A stretch of DNA of 64,000 nucleotides from Saezia sanguinis (GTDB lineage Bacteria; Pseudomonadota; Gammaproteobacteria; Burkholderiales; Burkholderiaceae_C), in assembly GCF_003991585.1 (NCBI RefSeq), contig NZ_PQSP01000002.1, positions 310,001-374,000 on the forward strand, written 5' to 3'. This document shows positions 29,579-38,421 of the stretch, one piece after another (positions within the stretch are counted from its first letter, which is position 1; each line of letters begins with the position of its first letter). The notes beneath the pieces are model-generated. The model ran no database searches. It was not told the origin of the DNA and worked only from the letters and a program-made list of their open reading frames with translations. The position numbers and the translations under genes are program-made.

Positions 29579-30022
29579 ATGATGGTACTGGCACGTAGAT
29601 TGGGCGTTTTTTTCACAACGGTATTTACCGTCATGGTATTGAGCCTGGGGATGGCATCTGTTGCTTCGGCACAGTCTGCTGACCAGCTTTTGGCCAGCCC
29701 GAAAGTGGATGACATTTATGCAGCGCAGTTGGATGTGTTTTCCGAGTCTGATTTTGGTGACCCGGACCCGGACTGGGGCCTGATGCGCGTTATCCGTGTG
29801 ACCTCTAAAGAAATCGTTGTTGTGACCGCTGATGTGGCCAGATACAAGGCCAGAGAAGCATTGAGCGACTTGAAGAATACCTCATATGTGCTGGATTTGG
29901 GATGGGATTTCGGTGAAAAAATTACCATCCAGCGCGCAGACCTGGCCGAGCATAAGGAGCAGGGCGATATCTTGGACGCACGTCGTTTGTCTGCAAGCGA
30001 GATCCGTCGTCTGCAGAATTAA
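29579..30022 (+). CDS. Array paralog 1: small exported protein
   Basis: A 147-residue protein with a signal peptide (VFTVMVLSLGMASVASA before QSADQ). The mature domain of about 115 residues shares a core with the next three genes: VDDIYAAQLD, an FGD.. loop (here GDPDPDWG), LMRVIRVT, IVVVTADVA, an LGWDFGEKITIQR strand and a C-terminal ARRLS..EIRRLQN. I recognise no family. AGGAG lies nine bases before the first ATG; the Met at 29582 is an alternative. It departs from the others in lacking the TEDAAW-type motif (TADVARYKAR instead). It is 36 bases from paralog 2 and likely in one transcript with it. Confidence 0.75.
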   Translation: MMVLARRLGVFFTTVFTVMVLSLGMASVASAQSADQLLASPKVDDIYAAQLDVFSESDFGDPDPDWGLMRVIRVTSKEIVVVTADVARYKAREALSDLKNTSYVLDLGWDFGEKITIQRADLAEHKEQGDILDARRLSASEIRRLQN

Positions 30023-30058
30023 TTGTTACATCAGAATTTTGTTTAAGGTGAAGCCACA

Positions 30059-30532
30059 ATGAAATCAAATTTGCGTGCATTTTTCACACTGTTCGTTTGT
30101 TTTTGCACCACATTCCTGTTTGCCGGCGCCGTTGCTGCCAAGCAGTTGACGGCGGCTGAAGCTACGGCGATGAGCCCTAAGGAGCGGACCATTGCACTGC
30201 TCCAGCAGCCTCAGGTTGACGATGTCTATGCTGCACGGCTGGATCATTTTGCCCAGGAAGACTGGGGTGACCCTGATCCGGACTGGGGCCAGTTGCGTGT
30301 GATTGAAGTAACCCCAACAACCATCGTGGTGGTTGCGGAGGAAACAGCATGGTACGAGGCGGAAGAAGCGGTTGATGCGCTCAGAGGGGACCTGTCTGAC
30401 GTTGAGAACTGGGTTTATGATGAAGAAATCACCATCAAACGCTCGGAACTGGAATCTTTAAGACAACAGGGCCTGATTCTTGAAGCACGCAGGTTCACGC
30501 CTGCGGAAGTGCGGCGCTACCTGGACAAATGA
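30059..30532 (+). CDS. Array paralog 2: small exported protein
   Basis: A 157-residue protein with a signal peptide (FTLFVCFCTTFLFAGAVAA) and the same mature core: QVDDVYAARLDHF, WGDPDPDWGQLRVIEVT, IVVVAEETAW, WVYDEEITIKRSELESL and LILEARRFTPAEVRRYL. The N-terminal lead (LTAAEATAMSPKERTIALLQQP) is shared only with paralog 3, while the GDPDPDWG loop is shared only with paralog 1. AAGGTG precedes the ATG. The very acidic loop suggests metal or cation binding, which is inference. A hairpin follows the stop, so this probably ends the first transcript. Confidence 0.75.
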   Translation: MKSNLRAFFTLFVCFCTTFLFAGAVAAKQLTAAEATAMSPKERTIALLQQPQVDDVYAARLDHFAQEDWGDPDPDWGQLRVIEVTPTTIVVVAEETAWYEAEEAVDALRGDLSDVENWVYDEEITIKRSELESLRQQGLILEARRFTPAEVRRYLDK

Positions 30533-30540
30533 TTATTCTG

Positions 30541-30565
30541 CCGCGTTGAATGAGCGCGGTTTTCT
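30541..30565 (+). terminator. Weak terminator inside the paralog array
   Basis: CCGCG / CGCGG with a 9-base loop followed by TTTTCT. It splits the array into genes 1-2 and genes 3-4. Confidence 0.5.
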
Positions 30566-30667
30566 GAGGTGCGGTTGTTATCAGAATGGGCTATTGAGAT
30601 CAACCGCATTACTTGATATGATCAAGACCGTTTATTCGTTCTAACATGGCGTGGGAGTATTGGCTTT

Positions 30668-31123
30668 ATGTTTCGTTTATGGACTGTGTTTTTCTCAATG
30701 CTGGTGGCGGCATTTTTTGCTGTCGGGTGTGCCCAGACGCAATTGACCCCGGAGTACCTGGCTTCGCTTTCATCGCAGGCGCGTACGGCAGCGCTGTTGC
30801 AGCAACCTGCGGTGGATGATATCTATGCAGCCAAATTGTCTCATTTTTCCCAATATAGCTTTGGTTCAGGAGGCGATGCCTATGGCCTTTTGCGGGTGAT
30901 TGAAGTGACTTCAGATACAATTGTGGTCATTACCGAAGATGCCGCATGGCCTGAGCCACAAGGGGCGCATGACGACTTGAATGGTGATTTCTCTGATATT
31001 TCCTGGGATCCGGAAGAAGAGATTACCATTCAGCGTACAACGTTGGGGTCTTTGCAGAATGATCAGTTGATTCTGGAAGCACGACGTTTGAGTTCAGAGC
31101 AGATTCAGTCGTATCTGAACTGA
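30668..31123 (+). CDS. Array paralog 3: probable lipoprotein
   Basis: A 151-residue protein whose signal ends in FFAVGC, so Cys21 is a plausible lipid-attachment site; it is the only member of the four with this feature. The mature core is AVDDIYAAKLSHFSQYSFG, AYGLLRVIEVT, IVVITEDAAWPE, FSDISWDPEEEITIQR and LILEARRLSSEQIQSYLN. The lead RTAALLQQP is shared with paralog 2, and the AYGLLRV loop and EDAAWPE with paralog 4. GGGAG lies about ten bases before the ATG. The 135-base gap upstream implies its own promoter. Confidence 0.75.
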   Translation: MFRLWTVFFSMLVAAFFAVGCAQTQLTPEYLASLSSQARTAALLQQPAVDDIYAAKLSHFSQYSFGSGGDAYGLLRVIEVTSDTIVVITEDAAWPEPQGAHDDLNGDFSDISWDPEEEITIQRTTLGSLQNDQLILEARRLSSEQIQSYLN

Positions 31124-31225
31124 TGCCATTTTGTGCTGTGTTCACATCCATAAAGGGTTTTGATTCTATTGGGGTGAAGCTGGCGGTTGATAACGGATTT
31201 TTCTTTTATTATTTTGGAGTATTTC

Positions 31226-31654
31226 ATGCGTAAATTTATTTCTCTGATGACAGCGATGCTGGCTTCTTTGGTATTTGGTATCGGTTTTATGTCAGCAGCA
31301 CATGCACAGTCTGCCGATCAGATCCTGGCCAGCCCGAAAGTGGACGATATCTATGCTGCCCGTCTGGACCATTTCTCTGAATATTCATTCGGTGACGAAG
31401 GCGGTTCTGCCTATGGCTTGCTGCGTGTGATTCGTGTAACAGACGCAGAAGTTGTTGTGGTAACTGAAGATGCTGCCTGGCCCGAAAAGAAAGGTGCATT
31501 GGATGACCTGAAGGGTGACTTCTCCGATATCACCTGGGATTTTGACGAAGAAATCAGCATCAAACGCTCAGAACTGGCTTCTCTGAAACGCCAGGGCCTG
31601 ATTTTGAATGCCCGTCGCCTGTCTCCTGCACAGATCAAAGAATATCTGAACTGA
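31226..31654 (+). CDS. Array paralog 4: small exported protein
   Basis: A 142-residue protein with a signal peptide (LMTAMLASLVFGIGFMSAAHA before QSADQ). Its core is KVDDIYAARLDHFSEYSFGD, AYGLLRVIRVT, VVVVTEDAAWPE, DFSDITWDFDEEISIKRSEL and ARRLSPAQIKEYLN. The start at 31226 has TTGGAG at good spacing; the frame is open to 31187 but that would precede the signal peptide with unrelated residues. The mature N-terminus (QSADQILASPKVDDIYAA) is nearly identical to paralog 1, three genes away. A strong terminator ends the array. Confidence 0.78.
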   Translation: MRKFISLMTAMLASLVFGIGFMSAAHAQSADQILASPKVDDIYAARLDHFSEYSFGDEGGSAYGLLRVIRVTDAEVVVVTEDAAWPEKKGALDDLKGDFSDITWDFDEEISIKRSELASLKRQGLILNARRLSPAQIKEYLN

Positions 31655-31677
31655 TTCTTTTTCTGGATACAGACATG

Positions 31678-31705
31678 AACGGCTCCTTGCAGGAGCCGTT
31701 TTTGT
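31678..31705. terminator. Terminator after the paralog array
   Basis: A 10-bp stem AACGGCTCCT / AGGAGCCGTT with a 3-base loop and a T-run. It lies between convergent genes and can serve the array and, less well, the DUF4253 gene. Confidence 0.85.
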
Positions 31706-31726
31706 TTCTGCTGCATAGTTCGTTAT

Positions 31727-32656
31727 TTAGGGACGTTCATGCAGAAACCAGCGGTCCCAGCCAACCAATCCATGCGCGTAGTCGCGCAGCAGTATGCCGG
31801 GTAATGCCATAGTGCAGTCACTGGCCAGATCATGTTCGCAAGCCAACGGCCAGGCCTCTTCAAATGTCTGGGGTGGGCGGCTGACCTCACACTGCAACAT
31901 GGTGCCGTAATGAGCAACCAGCTCGGCACCGAAGCGCTGCTGCCATGACCGTCCCAGTGCAATGTAATAGGCACTGCCAATATCAGAGGTGCCATACCAG
32001 TTCAGGTATGCCAGTGCGTCCCAGCCTTGCGTGGTGGGAAGAAAAAGTAAAGCGGTAAAGTTTTCAGGCGTAAAACATTCCGGACGGCTTTCTTCCAGAT
32101 TAGTTTGGTAGCCGTGTGCAGTTTCCCACTGCGCTATCCAGTGTTCAAGTCCGTAGTAATGCTGGAATTTGCCAGAGGCTTTGGCAGCGGCAATTTCCTC
32201 TGGCTGTGGTGCGTGGCCCAGGCGGGACTGACACGATTCTATGGTGTATTCCAGGCGTTCTGATAGCAGATCATATTCAGCACGGGTGTGCAAAACCTGC
32301 TCGAATGCCTTGGCGTAATCTGCATGGTCTGCGCGGCGGCACAGCCCTTGCGGTGAGATATCGACAGGATCAGGCTCTTCTTCGTAATAAAAGCGTGAAA
32401 ACAGGTCTCCATCAACAATGGCTTCACGCCAGGGAGGGGCGCCCCAACTGGCGCCAAACATGGTCGCCAGCGGCCAGCGCCCGGTCTTGGGCAGCAGGTT
32501 TTTTCCAATGCGCCACACCGCTTCAACTTCATGAGGCATGATTTGCACCGCCAGTGCGGTTTCTTGGATGTCCAGAATAGGCAGTGTGATGATCTCTCGT
32601 CCTGAAAGTGGCGTATCTGCCAGCAATGCCGCCAGTTCTTTTTCTTGGTTGATCAT
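31727..32656 (-). CDS. DUF4253-domain protein
   Basis: A 309-residue cytoplasmic protein. The C-terminal 110 residues match DUF4253: LPTTQGWDALAYLNWYG, then RSWQQRFGAELVAHYGTMLQ, RPPQTFEEAWPLACEHDLA and the Trp-rich end GWDRWFLHE. The N-terminal 190 residues have no recognisable domain. The function is unknown; the family is often scattered near immunity or contact-dependent loci, but nothing of the kind is adjacent. The start is supported by a weak GGGGGAAC about five bases upstream. Confidence 0.75.
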   Translation of the reverse strand: MINQEKELAALLADTPLSGREIITLPILDIQETALAVQIMPHEVEAVWRIGKNLLPKTGRWPLATMFGASWGAPPWREAIVDGDLFSRFYYEEEPDPVDISPQGLCRRADHADYAKAFEQVLHTRAEYDLLSERLEYTIESCQSRLGHAPQPEEIAAAKASGKFQHYYGLEHWIAQWETAHGYQTNLEESRPECFTPENFTALLFLPTTQGWDALAYLNWYGTSDIGSAYYIALGRSWQQRFGAELVAHYGTMLQCEVSRPPQTFEEAWPLACEHDLASDCTMALPGILLRDYAHGLVGWDRWFLHERP

Positions 32657-32779
32657 GGTTCCCCCTTGAAGCTTGTTTGGAAGTGAGTCATGTCAATTAT
32701 CGCTAACAGCGATGATATTTTGATGACAATTCACGGGGGCGGTTATTGGCGCCGGTGAATGGCAGTAAGCGGTGTATAT

Positions 32780-34408
32780 TTACACCGTGGTTGGCGGAGG
32801 GGATGAATGGCTTTGTCTGGGTTTGAGCAACGTTTTCAACTGGCAGCCTGATAACCTGAGTGTGCCAAAATAAAGGGCAATGGCTGTGCTGACCAGCAGC
32901 AGAATCAGGCCAATCCGTTTCCAGGGGGTAGCGTGCAATTGCTCCCACTGAAAATAATGGCTGCCAGCCAGCAGGAAGGCCGCTAACAGCATGCAACTGA
33001 AAATAACCTGAAATGTCAGACGAAGCCAGCCGGGGCAGGGGGTATAGCTGCCACGTTTTTTCAACCCACGCAGCAGCCAGAATGCATTGATCATGGCACC
33101 AAGCCCGATAGACAGGGCCAGCCCAGCGTGTCCGGCATTGCCAGCATAATTGAACAGCGGGACAAAAGCCAGGTTCATGATCTGGGTGAAAATCAGCACA
33201 ACAATGGCAATGCGCACCGGTGTGCGAATATCCTGCTGTGCATAAAACCCGGGAGCCAGTACCTTGATGGCAACCAGCCCCAATAGGCCAATGCCATAAC
33301 CCATGAGTGCCAGACGTGTCTGCTGCACATCACCATATGAAAACTGGCCATAATGGTAGAGCATGGCAACCAGTGGTTCAGAGAAGCACAAAAGCCCGAC
33401 GGCGCAGGGCAGGCCCAGCACAAATACCAGCCGCAACCCCCAGTCCAGCAGGTTGCTGTACTGTTCTTTTTGCTGGCTGGCCAGGGATGCGGAAAGCTGC
33501 GGCAGCAGCACAACGCCCAGTGCCACGCCTAAAATGGCAGTGGGAAACTCCATCAGCCGGTCAGCGTAGGACAGCCAGCTCACGCTGCCTGCTTGCAGGT
33601 AGGATGCAATCTGGGTGTTGATCAGTAAAGAAAGTTGTGCGACAGATACGCCCAAAATGGCGGGTGCCATTTGTTTAAGAACGCGCTGTGTCCCGGGAAA
33701 AGCAAACGCCTCTTTAAGGGCTGACCAGGATAAACGGATGCGTGGTAGCATCTGAATGCGTTTTAAACCAATGGCAATGATGCCCAGTTGCAGTATGCCG
33801 CCCAGCAGAACACCAAAGGCCAGCATATAAACAGGCTCCCAGCCGTGAGCGCGCATCCAGTCTCCGGCGCCGAAATAGATCAGTGACGCAGCGGTAATCA
33901 TGGAGATGTTGAGCATGATGGGCGCTGCTGCCGCAATGGCAAATTTACCCCAGGTATTGAGAATGCCGGCACCCAAGGCAACCAGTGACATAAAGCCGAT
34001 GTAAGGAAACATCCAGCGTGTCATGACCACGGCGGCGTCAAACCCGGGGCCGTTCTTCAGGCCGCTGGCCAGCAGGTAGACAAATGCAGGTGCAGCAAGA
34101 ATGCCAATGATGCAGGTGATCAGCAATATAAACGCCAGAACACTGCCCACAAAGTTAATCAACTGGCGGGTTTGCTCCGGTTGTTCCTGAGAGCGGCTGC
34201 CGGCCAGAATAGGAACAAACGCCTGCGAAAAAGCGCCTTCGGCAAACAGACGCCGCAACAGGTTGGGGATACGGAATGCAACATTGAAGGCGTCTGTCAG
34301 GGCGCTGGCACCAAAGCCCGCAGCAATCAGCAGTTCGCGTACCAATCCGGTCAGCCGGGAGGCCAGCGTAAGCAAAGAGACGGAAGATACTGCGCGCCAT
34401 AAGTTCAT
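32780..34408 (-). CDS. murJ: Lipid II flippase
   Basis: Moves lipid II across the inner membrane for peptidoglycan synthesis. The 542-residue protein has about 14 membrane helices and the family landmarks SSVSLLTLASRLTGLVRELLIAAGFG at the N-terminus, NLLRRLFAEGAFSQAFVP, and LPQLSASLASQQKEQYSNLLDWGLRL. The frame is open to 34468, but MNLWRAVSSVSLLTLASR is the family start. In this order murJ and rpsT are usual divergent neighbours; here a flavoprotein gene sits between them. Confidence 0.95.
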   Translation of the reverse strand: MNLWRAVSSVSLLTLASRLTGLVRELLIAAGFGASALTDAFNVAFRIPNLLRRLFAEGAFSQAFVPILAGSRSQEQPEQTRQLINFVGSVLAFILLITCIIGILAAPAFVYLLASGLKNGPGFDAAVVMTRWMFPYIGFMSLVALGAGILNTWGKFAIAAAAPIMLNISMITAASLIYFGAGDWMRAHGWEPVYMLAFGVLLGGILQLGIIAIGLKRIQMLPRIRLSWSALKEAFAFPGTQRVLKQMAPAILGVSVAQLSLLINTQIASYLQAGSVSWLSYADRLMEFPTAILGVALGVVLLPQLSASLASQQKEQYSNLLDWGLRLVFVLGLPCAVGLLCFSEPLVAMLYHYGQFSYGDVQQTRLALMGYGIGLLGLVAIKVLAPGFYAQQDIRTPVRIAIVVLIFTQIMNLAFVPLFNYAGNAGHAGLALSIGLGAMINAFWLLRGLKKRGSYTPCPGWLRLTFQVIFSCMLLAAFLLAGSHYFQWEQLHATPWKRIGLILLLVSTAIALYFGTLRLSGCQLKTLLKPRQSHSSPPPTTV

Positions 34409-34650
34409 GAAGTGGATTCTAGACGGGTTGCGCATCCGCGTGAATAAAATGGAAATGTACTCAGGCAAACCAGTGAGATTCAGAAAGGCAGCCTGGACTT
34501 TGACCTTGCCAGCCTATTGGCTGAGCAGAAAGAGGCATTAACTGATAAAGCTGTGGTTAAACTTTTCAGCAGGCAGGCACTCAAACCGCTAAAACATGAC
34601 AATGCATATTCCTGTGATGGGTTTATGTTAAAAATAACTGATCGTACCTG

Positions 34651-35793
34651 ATGAAAACGGATTTATTGATTGTAGGCGCTAGTTTCTCGGGGTTGGCGTG
34701 TGCGCGTCAGGCAGCTCTGGCAGGGCTGTCTGTGACTGTGCTAGAAAAAAAAGCGCAGGCGGGCGACAAGCTGCACACCACAGGGATTCTGGTGAAAGAG
34801 GTTGTGGACCAGGTGCGCTGGCTGCAGGAGGTGCCGCAGCATTTGATCAGACAGATTGAAGGCGTGCGACTGTATGCCCCGAATATGCGGATGCTTGATC
34901 TGCAGGCGCCCGGCTATTTTTTCTGGGCAACTGAAACGCCGGGCCTGCTCAACTGGATGACCCAGGAGGTTCGGTCTTTGGGTGTGCAGATTCTGACGTC
35001 GACACTGTTTGAAACGGCCCAGCGGACTGCCGAAGGCGGATGGCGGGTTCCGGTGCTGCAAAATGCAGGGGCCCAGACGGCACCGCATGCGGAAATCGAG
35101 GCGCGCTACCTGATTGGTGCCGATGGCCCGACATCGCGCGTGGCGCGCGCGCTGGGGCTATCTAAAAATACAGAGTTTCTGTTTGGCATGGAGCGTGAAT
35201 ACGCCATGGCAGAGCTTGACCCAGGTTTTTTGCATTGTTTTATTGACCACCAACTGGCGACCGGCTACATCGGCTGGGCGCTGGCTACACAAGGTTATTC
35301 CCAGATCGGGCTGGCAAAGCGTCTGCCATCGCAGCGGCACGGTATGCATAAGGCTGGTGCGCTGCATTTTGAGCAGTTTTTAGAAAAAATTTCTCCTGTG
35401 GTCAGGATTCAGTCTGAATTTATGGCGGTGCGTGCCGGAATGATTCCGTGTGGCGGTACGCTGCGCCATATCGGCTGCCCTGGTGCCATGCTGATAGGCG
35501 ATGCGGCCGGAACGGTGTCTCCTGTTACGGCAGGCGGCATTCGCACGGCGCTGGTGTATGGCGAGAAAGCCGGTGTGGCTGTGGCTGATTATCTGCACGG
35601 CAAAGCGCAAGACCCGGCTGGCTGGCTGGTCAGGCAATACCCGGGCTATCGAAGCAAACGCTTTTTGCGCTGGGGTTATGACCGCTGGCAGTCTGACTGG
35701 CTGTTTAACCAGTTGTTGTCGACTCCTCTGTTCCGGCGTTTTGCAGAGCAGATTTATTTTCACCGCAAAGGGCAGGCTGCTGCGTCACGTTAA
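34651..35793 (+). CDS. FAD-dependent oxidoreductase, geranylgeranyl reductase type
   Basis: A 380-residue flavoprotein. The N-terminal Rossmann motif is LIVGASFSGLACA with VTVLEKK binding the ribose. YLIGADGPTSRVAR and the C-terminal FAD motif GAMLIGDAAGTVSPVTAGGI complete the GGR/monooxygenase fold. Members reduce or hydroxylate isoprenoid or aromatic substrates; which one is unknown. It is monocistronic by position and separates murJ from rpsT. Confidence 0.83.
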   Translation: MKTDLLIVGASFSGLACARQAALAGLSVTVLEKKAQAGDKLHTTGILVKEVVDQVRWLQEVPQHLIRQIEGVRLYAPNMRMLDLQAPGYFFWATETPGLLNWMTQEVRSLGVQILTSTLFETAQRTAEGGWRVPVLQNAGAQTAPHAEIEARYLIGADGPTSRVARALGLSKNTEFLFGMEREYAMAELDPGFLHCFIDHQLATGYIGWALATQGYSQIGLAKRLPSQRHGMHKAGALHFEQFLEKISPVVRIQSEFMAVRAGMIPCGGTLRHIGCPGAMLIGDAAGTVSPVTAGGIRTALVYGEKAGVAVADYLHGKAQDPAGWLVRQYPGYRSKRFLRWGYDRWQSDWLFNQLLSTPLFRRFAEQIYFHRKGQAAASR

Positions 35794-35848
35794 GGTAGGA
35801 ACGGTCTGCCAAAAATCAACGGCTTTTTCCGGTTGCAAGTCAAAGGGC

Positions 35849-35877
35849 TGGAGTAATATACCTGTTTAGGGTATAAT
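35849..35877 (+). promoter_or_regulatory. Promoter for rpsT
   Basis: A perfect TATAAT at 35872-35877 is preceded at 17 bases by TGGAGT, a poor -35. The leader to rpsT is about 45 bases. Confidence 0.5.
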
Positions 35878-35929
35878 ACGCGGTTCACCAGTAACATCCG
35901 CAAACTTTAATACACCAGGATTAAATACA

Positions 35930-36229
35930 ATGGCAACAGTTAAAAAGAAAACCGTCCGTCTGGCATCTGGCCGTAAACGGGCACGTCAAAATACCAAACT
36001 CAATGCAGCCAACAGCGCATTGCGTTCCAAATACCGTACCGTGATTAAAAACGTTCGTAAAGCTGTGAGTGCAGGTGACAAAGAACGTGCCGCGGGCTTG
36101 TTCCAGCATGCACAAAGCGTTATCGACTCTGTGGCGGATAAGCGGGTATTTCACAAAAACAAAGCAGCACGCGATAAAAGCCGTCTGGCCGCAGCAATCA
36201 AGGCTCTGGCTTTGAAGGACGCTGCCTAA
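35930..36229 (+). CDS. rpsT: 30S ribosomal protein S20
   Basis: A small-subunit protein that binds 16S rRNA. The 99 residues include [20 protein letters not shown] and [21 protein letters not shown], with the heavily basic composition of S20. One difference is the N-terminus [20 protein letters not shown] instead of the usual MANxxSAKKR form, but length and core agree. A strong terminator follows. Confidence 0.95.
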   Translation: MATVKKKTVRLASGRKRARQNTKLNAANSALRSKYRTVIKNVRKAVSAGDKERAAGLFQHAQSVIDSVADKRVFHKNKAARDKSRLAAAIKALALKDAA

Positions 36230-36270
36230 ATATAAATATGGTTTGCAGCGGTGCGCTGCTGGTGAAGAGA

Positions 36271-36297
36271 AACCGCCTGTCTTCAGGCGGTTTTTTT
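36271..36297 (+). terminator. Terminator after rpsT
   Basis: AACCGCCTG / CAGGCGGTT, 4-base loop, then a run of seven or more T. Confidence 0.93.
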
Positions 36298-36389
36298 ATG
36301 CCTGTAGCCTGGCGTGATTTGTGCAGGCGTGTGAGACACTGGACGGTTCGGTTCGCCTGTCAATTGAATATGGCGAGCGTTAAAACGCG

Positions 36390-36716
36390 TTAAGGGGCCT
36401 GTTCGTCGTCTGGAACCAGGCAGGCTTCACTGACTTGCAAATCGTTATCGCTGGCAAAGCTCATGACAAATGCCCAGGCCTGTGGATTGGCTTTTTGCAG
36501 TTCGTGATTGACGGCAACGCATTTGATATCGCCGACCAGCGTAGGCACACACCAGGGAGAATAGGTCAGAAATGTGCTGCGCTGCATTTTGCATACGCCT
36601 GGGCGAAACTGGCTCATGACACCAGCGAGGCGCTCGGCCCAATCACTGGGCCTGAATTTGCGGCCTGAACTGGTAATACCCTGTATAAATGTGTGAGTAG
36701 ATTTTGTTGTTGCCAT
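36390..36716 (-). CDS. DUF3579 family protein
   Basis: A 108-residue protein matching DUF3579: FIQGITSSGRKFRPSDWAERL, GVMSQF, YSPWCVPTLVGDIKCVAVN and WAFVMSFASDNDLQVSEAC. The family is confined largely to betaproteobacteria and its role is unknown. It is divergent from argD, an arrangement I recall from Burkholderiales. The frame is open to 36812, but the conserved region begins right after ATG 36716. Confidence 0.85.
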   Translation of the reverse strand: MATTKSTHTFIQGITSSGRKFRPSDWAERLAGVMSQFRPGVCKMQRSTFLTYSPWCVPTLVGDIKCVAVNHELQKANPQAWAFVMSFASDNDLQVSEACLVPDDEQAP

Positions 36717-36948
36717 AAAGTCGGTACATATGCTGCCTACCTGCTTGGTATCCTGTTGGCGCATTGCAGTTGCGGCATATGAAAATATGCGTATATGATA
36801 GCTATTCTGCACAGGAAAGGGCAGGGTCTTATATAAGACTCCATGGTTTGGTGGGCTTTTCCGGTTTGAGCCGAAATGAGAATGGTTTTTACCGGTGTTG
36901 TGCGGTTTCGAAGTTAATGCGGATTTTGTTGTCTGGTCGCGCTAAAAT

Positions 36949-36981
36949 GAGTGTCTGAAACAAAAAACAAAACAGACGCTC
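36949..36981. other. Inverted repeat upstream of argD
   Basis: GAGTGTCTG and CAGACGCTC (one G-T wobble) flank 15 A-rich bases, about 40 bases before argD. It does not match an ArgR box. It could form a leader hairpin. Confidence 0.4.
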
Positions 36982-37016
36982 CCCATATTTTTATTTTGTG
37001 AAAGGATCTGATTACC

Positions 37017-38225
37017 ATGGCCTCAAATACAACCTCGCCATCATCCATGCCGCATGTGATGAATACCTATGGACGCCTGCCCATAGCGCTGGAGCGAGGT
37101 GAGGGGGTGCGCGTCTGGGACGTCCAGGGCAATGAATACCTGGATGCGCTGGCCGGTATTGCCGTGAGTACGCTGGGGCATGCGCACCCGCGGCTGGTGC
37201 GGGCCATCAGCGACCAGGCCGGCAAATTGATCCATTGCTGCAATTATTATGAAGTGCCGCTGCAGGAAGAGGTTGCCAAGCAACTGGTATGGCATTCAGG
37301 AATGACGGATGTGTTTTTCTGTAACTCCGGGCTGGAGGCCAATGAGGCGGCCATTAAGGTGGCACGCAAATTTGGCGTCAACAAGGGGATTGAAGCACCC
37401 GCCATCATTGTGTTTGACCATGCATTTCATGGCCGTTCAATGGCCACGATGACTGCAACGGCAAATGCCAAGGTTAGAGATGGGTTTGGGCCTTTGGTGC
37501 AGGGATTTATCCGCGCTCCGCTGAATGACCTGCAGGCGCTGGAAGCCATTATCAAAGAAAACCGCGATGTAGTCGCCATATTCCAGGAAGTGATTCAGGG
37601 CGAAGGTGGTGTTCACCCGTGTGACCCGGTCTTTTTGCAGGGTGTGCGTAAACTGTGCGACAAGTACAACCTGCTGATGATGGTGGATGAGATTCAGTGC
37701 GGGTTTGGCCGTACCGGCAAATGGTTTGCCTGGCAGTGGGCCGAAGGCGTGTACCCGGATGTGATGACGCTGGCAAAGGGGCTGGCGTCGGGCGTTCCGG
37801 TTGGCGCGATGATCTGCGGGCCGAAAGTGGCTGATATTTTCCAGCCCGGTAATCATGGCACGACGTTTGGCGGTAACCCGCTGGCAATGCGTGCGGCGCT
37901 GGAAACGATCAAAGTGATGGAAGAGTCCCGTCTGCTGGCTAATGCGCTGACGGTAGGGGCTTATCTGCAAAATGCGCTGAAGCAGGCTTTTGAAGGCGTG
38001 GCTGGTGTGGTTGAGGTGCGCGGTCAGGGGCTGATGATTGGCGTGGAACTGGAAAAGCCGTGTGGCGTTCTGCTCAAGCGCGCAGCGCTGGAGCAGCGTT
38101 TGCTGATCAGCGTGACGGCTGACCGGGTGATCCGTATTGTGCCAGCGTTGATTCTCACACAGCAGGATGCCGATGACATTGTGGCCCGTTTGGCGCCGCT
38201 GGTGAAGGAATTCCTGGCAGAGTGA
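37017..38225 (+). CDS. argD: Acetylornithine aminotransferase
   Basis: A PLP enzyme converting N-acetylglutamate semialdehyde to acetylornithine. The 402-residue class III transaminase has FCNSGLEANEAAIKVAR, FDHAFHGRSMATM, the Asp of VDEIQCGFGRTG and the Schiff-base Lys in TLAKGLASGVPVGAM, plus GTTFGGNPLAMRAAL. The opening MNTYGRLPIALERGEGVRVWD is typical of ArgD. AAAGGA lies at good spacing. A dual succinyl-diaminopimelate role is possible for the family. Confidence 0.95.
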   Translation: MASNTTSPSSMPHVMNTYGRLPIALERGEGVRVWDVQGNEYLDALAGIAVSTLGHAHPRLVRAISDQAGKLIHCCNYYEVPLQEEVAKQLVWHSGMTDVFFCNSGLEANEAAIKVARKFGVNKGIEAPAIIVFDHAFHGRSMATMTATANAKVRDGFGPLVQGFIRAPLNDLQALEAIIKENRDVVAIFQEVIQGEGGVHPCDPVFLQGVRKLCDKYNLLMMVDEIQCGFGRTGKWFAWQWAEGVYPDVMTLAKGLASGVPVGAMICGPKVADIFQPGNHGTTFGGNPLAMRAALETIKVMEESRLLANALTVGAYLQNALKQAFEGVAGVVEVRGQGLMIGVELEKPCGVLLKRAALEQRLLISVTADRVIRIVPALILTQQDADDIVARLAPLVKEFLAE

Positions 38226-38247
38226 AATGGCTGTAGCCGTTTACATC

Positions 38248-38275
38248 AGGGGCATTTGTTTGCCCCTTTTTCTTT
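38248..38275 (+). terminator. Terminator after argD
   Basis: AGGGGCA / TGCCCCT with a 6-base loop, then TTTTCTTTC. Confidence 0.85.
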
Positions 38276-38421
38276 CATGCTGTGTGAAAGTGCGGTGATG
38301 CTTTTTGTATGTGTCACATAAAATACAGGTGCGCAGATGGGGTAGCTGTATGTGATGAGCGTATGCAACTGTAGTGATAACCCGTCTGGCGACATTTGAT
38401 AATGCAAGAGAGTGGAGCAAC

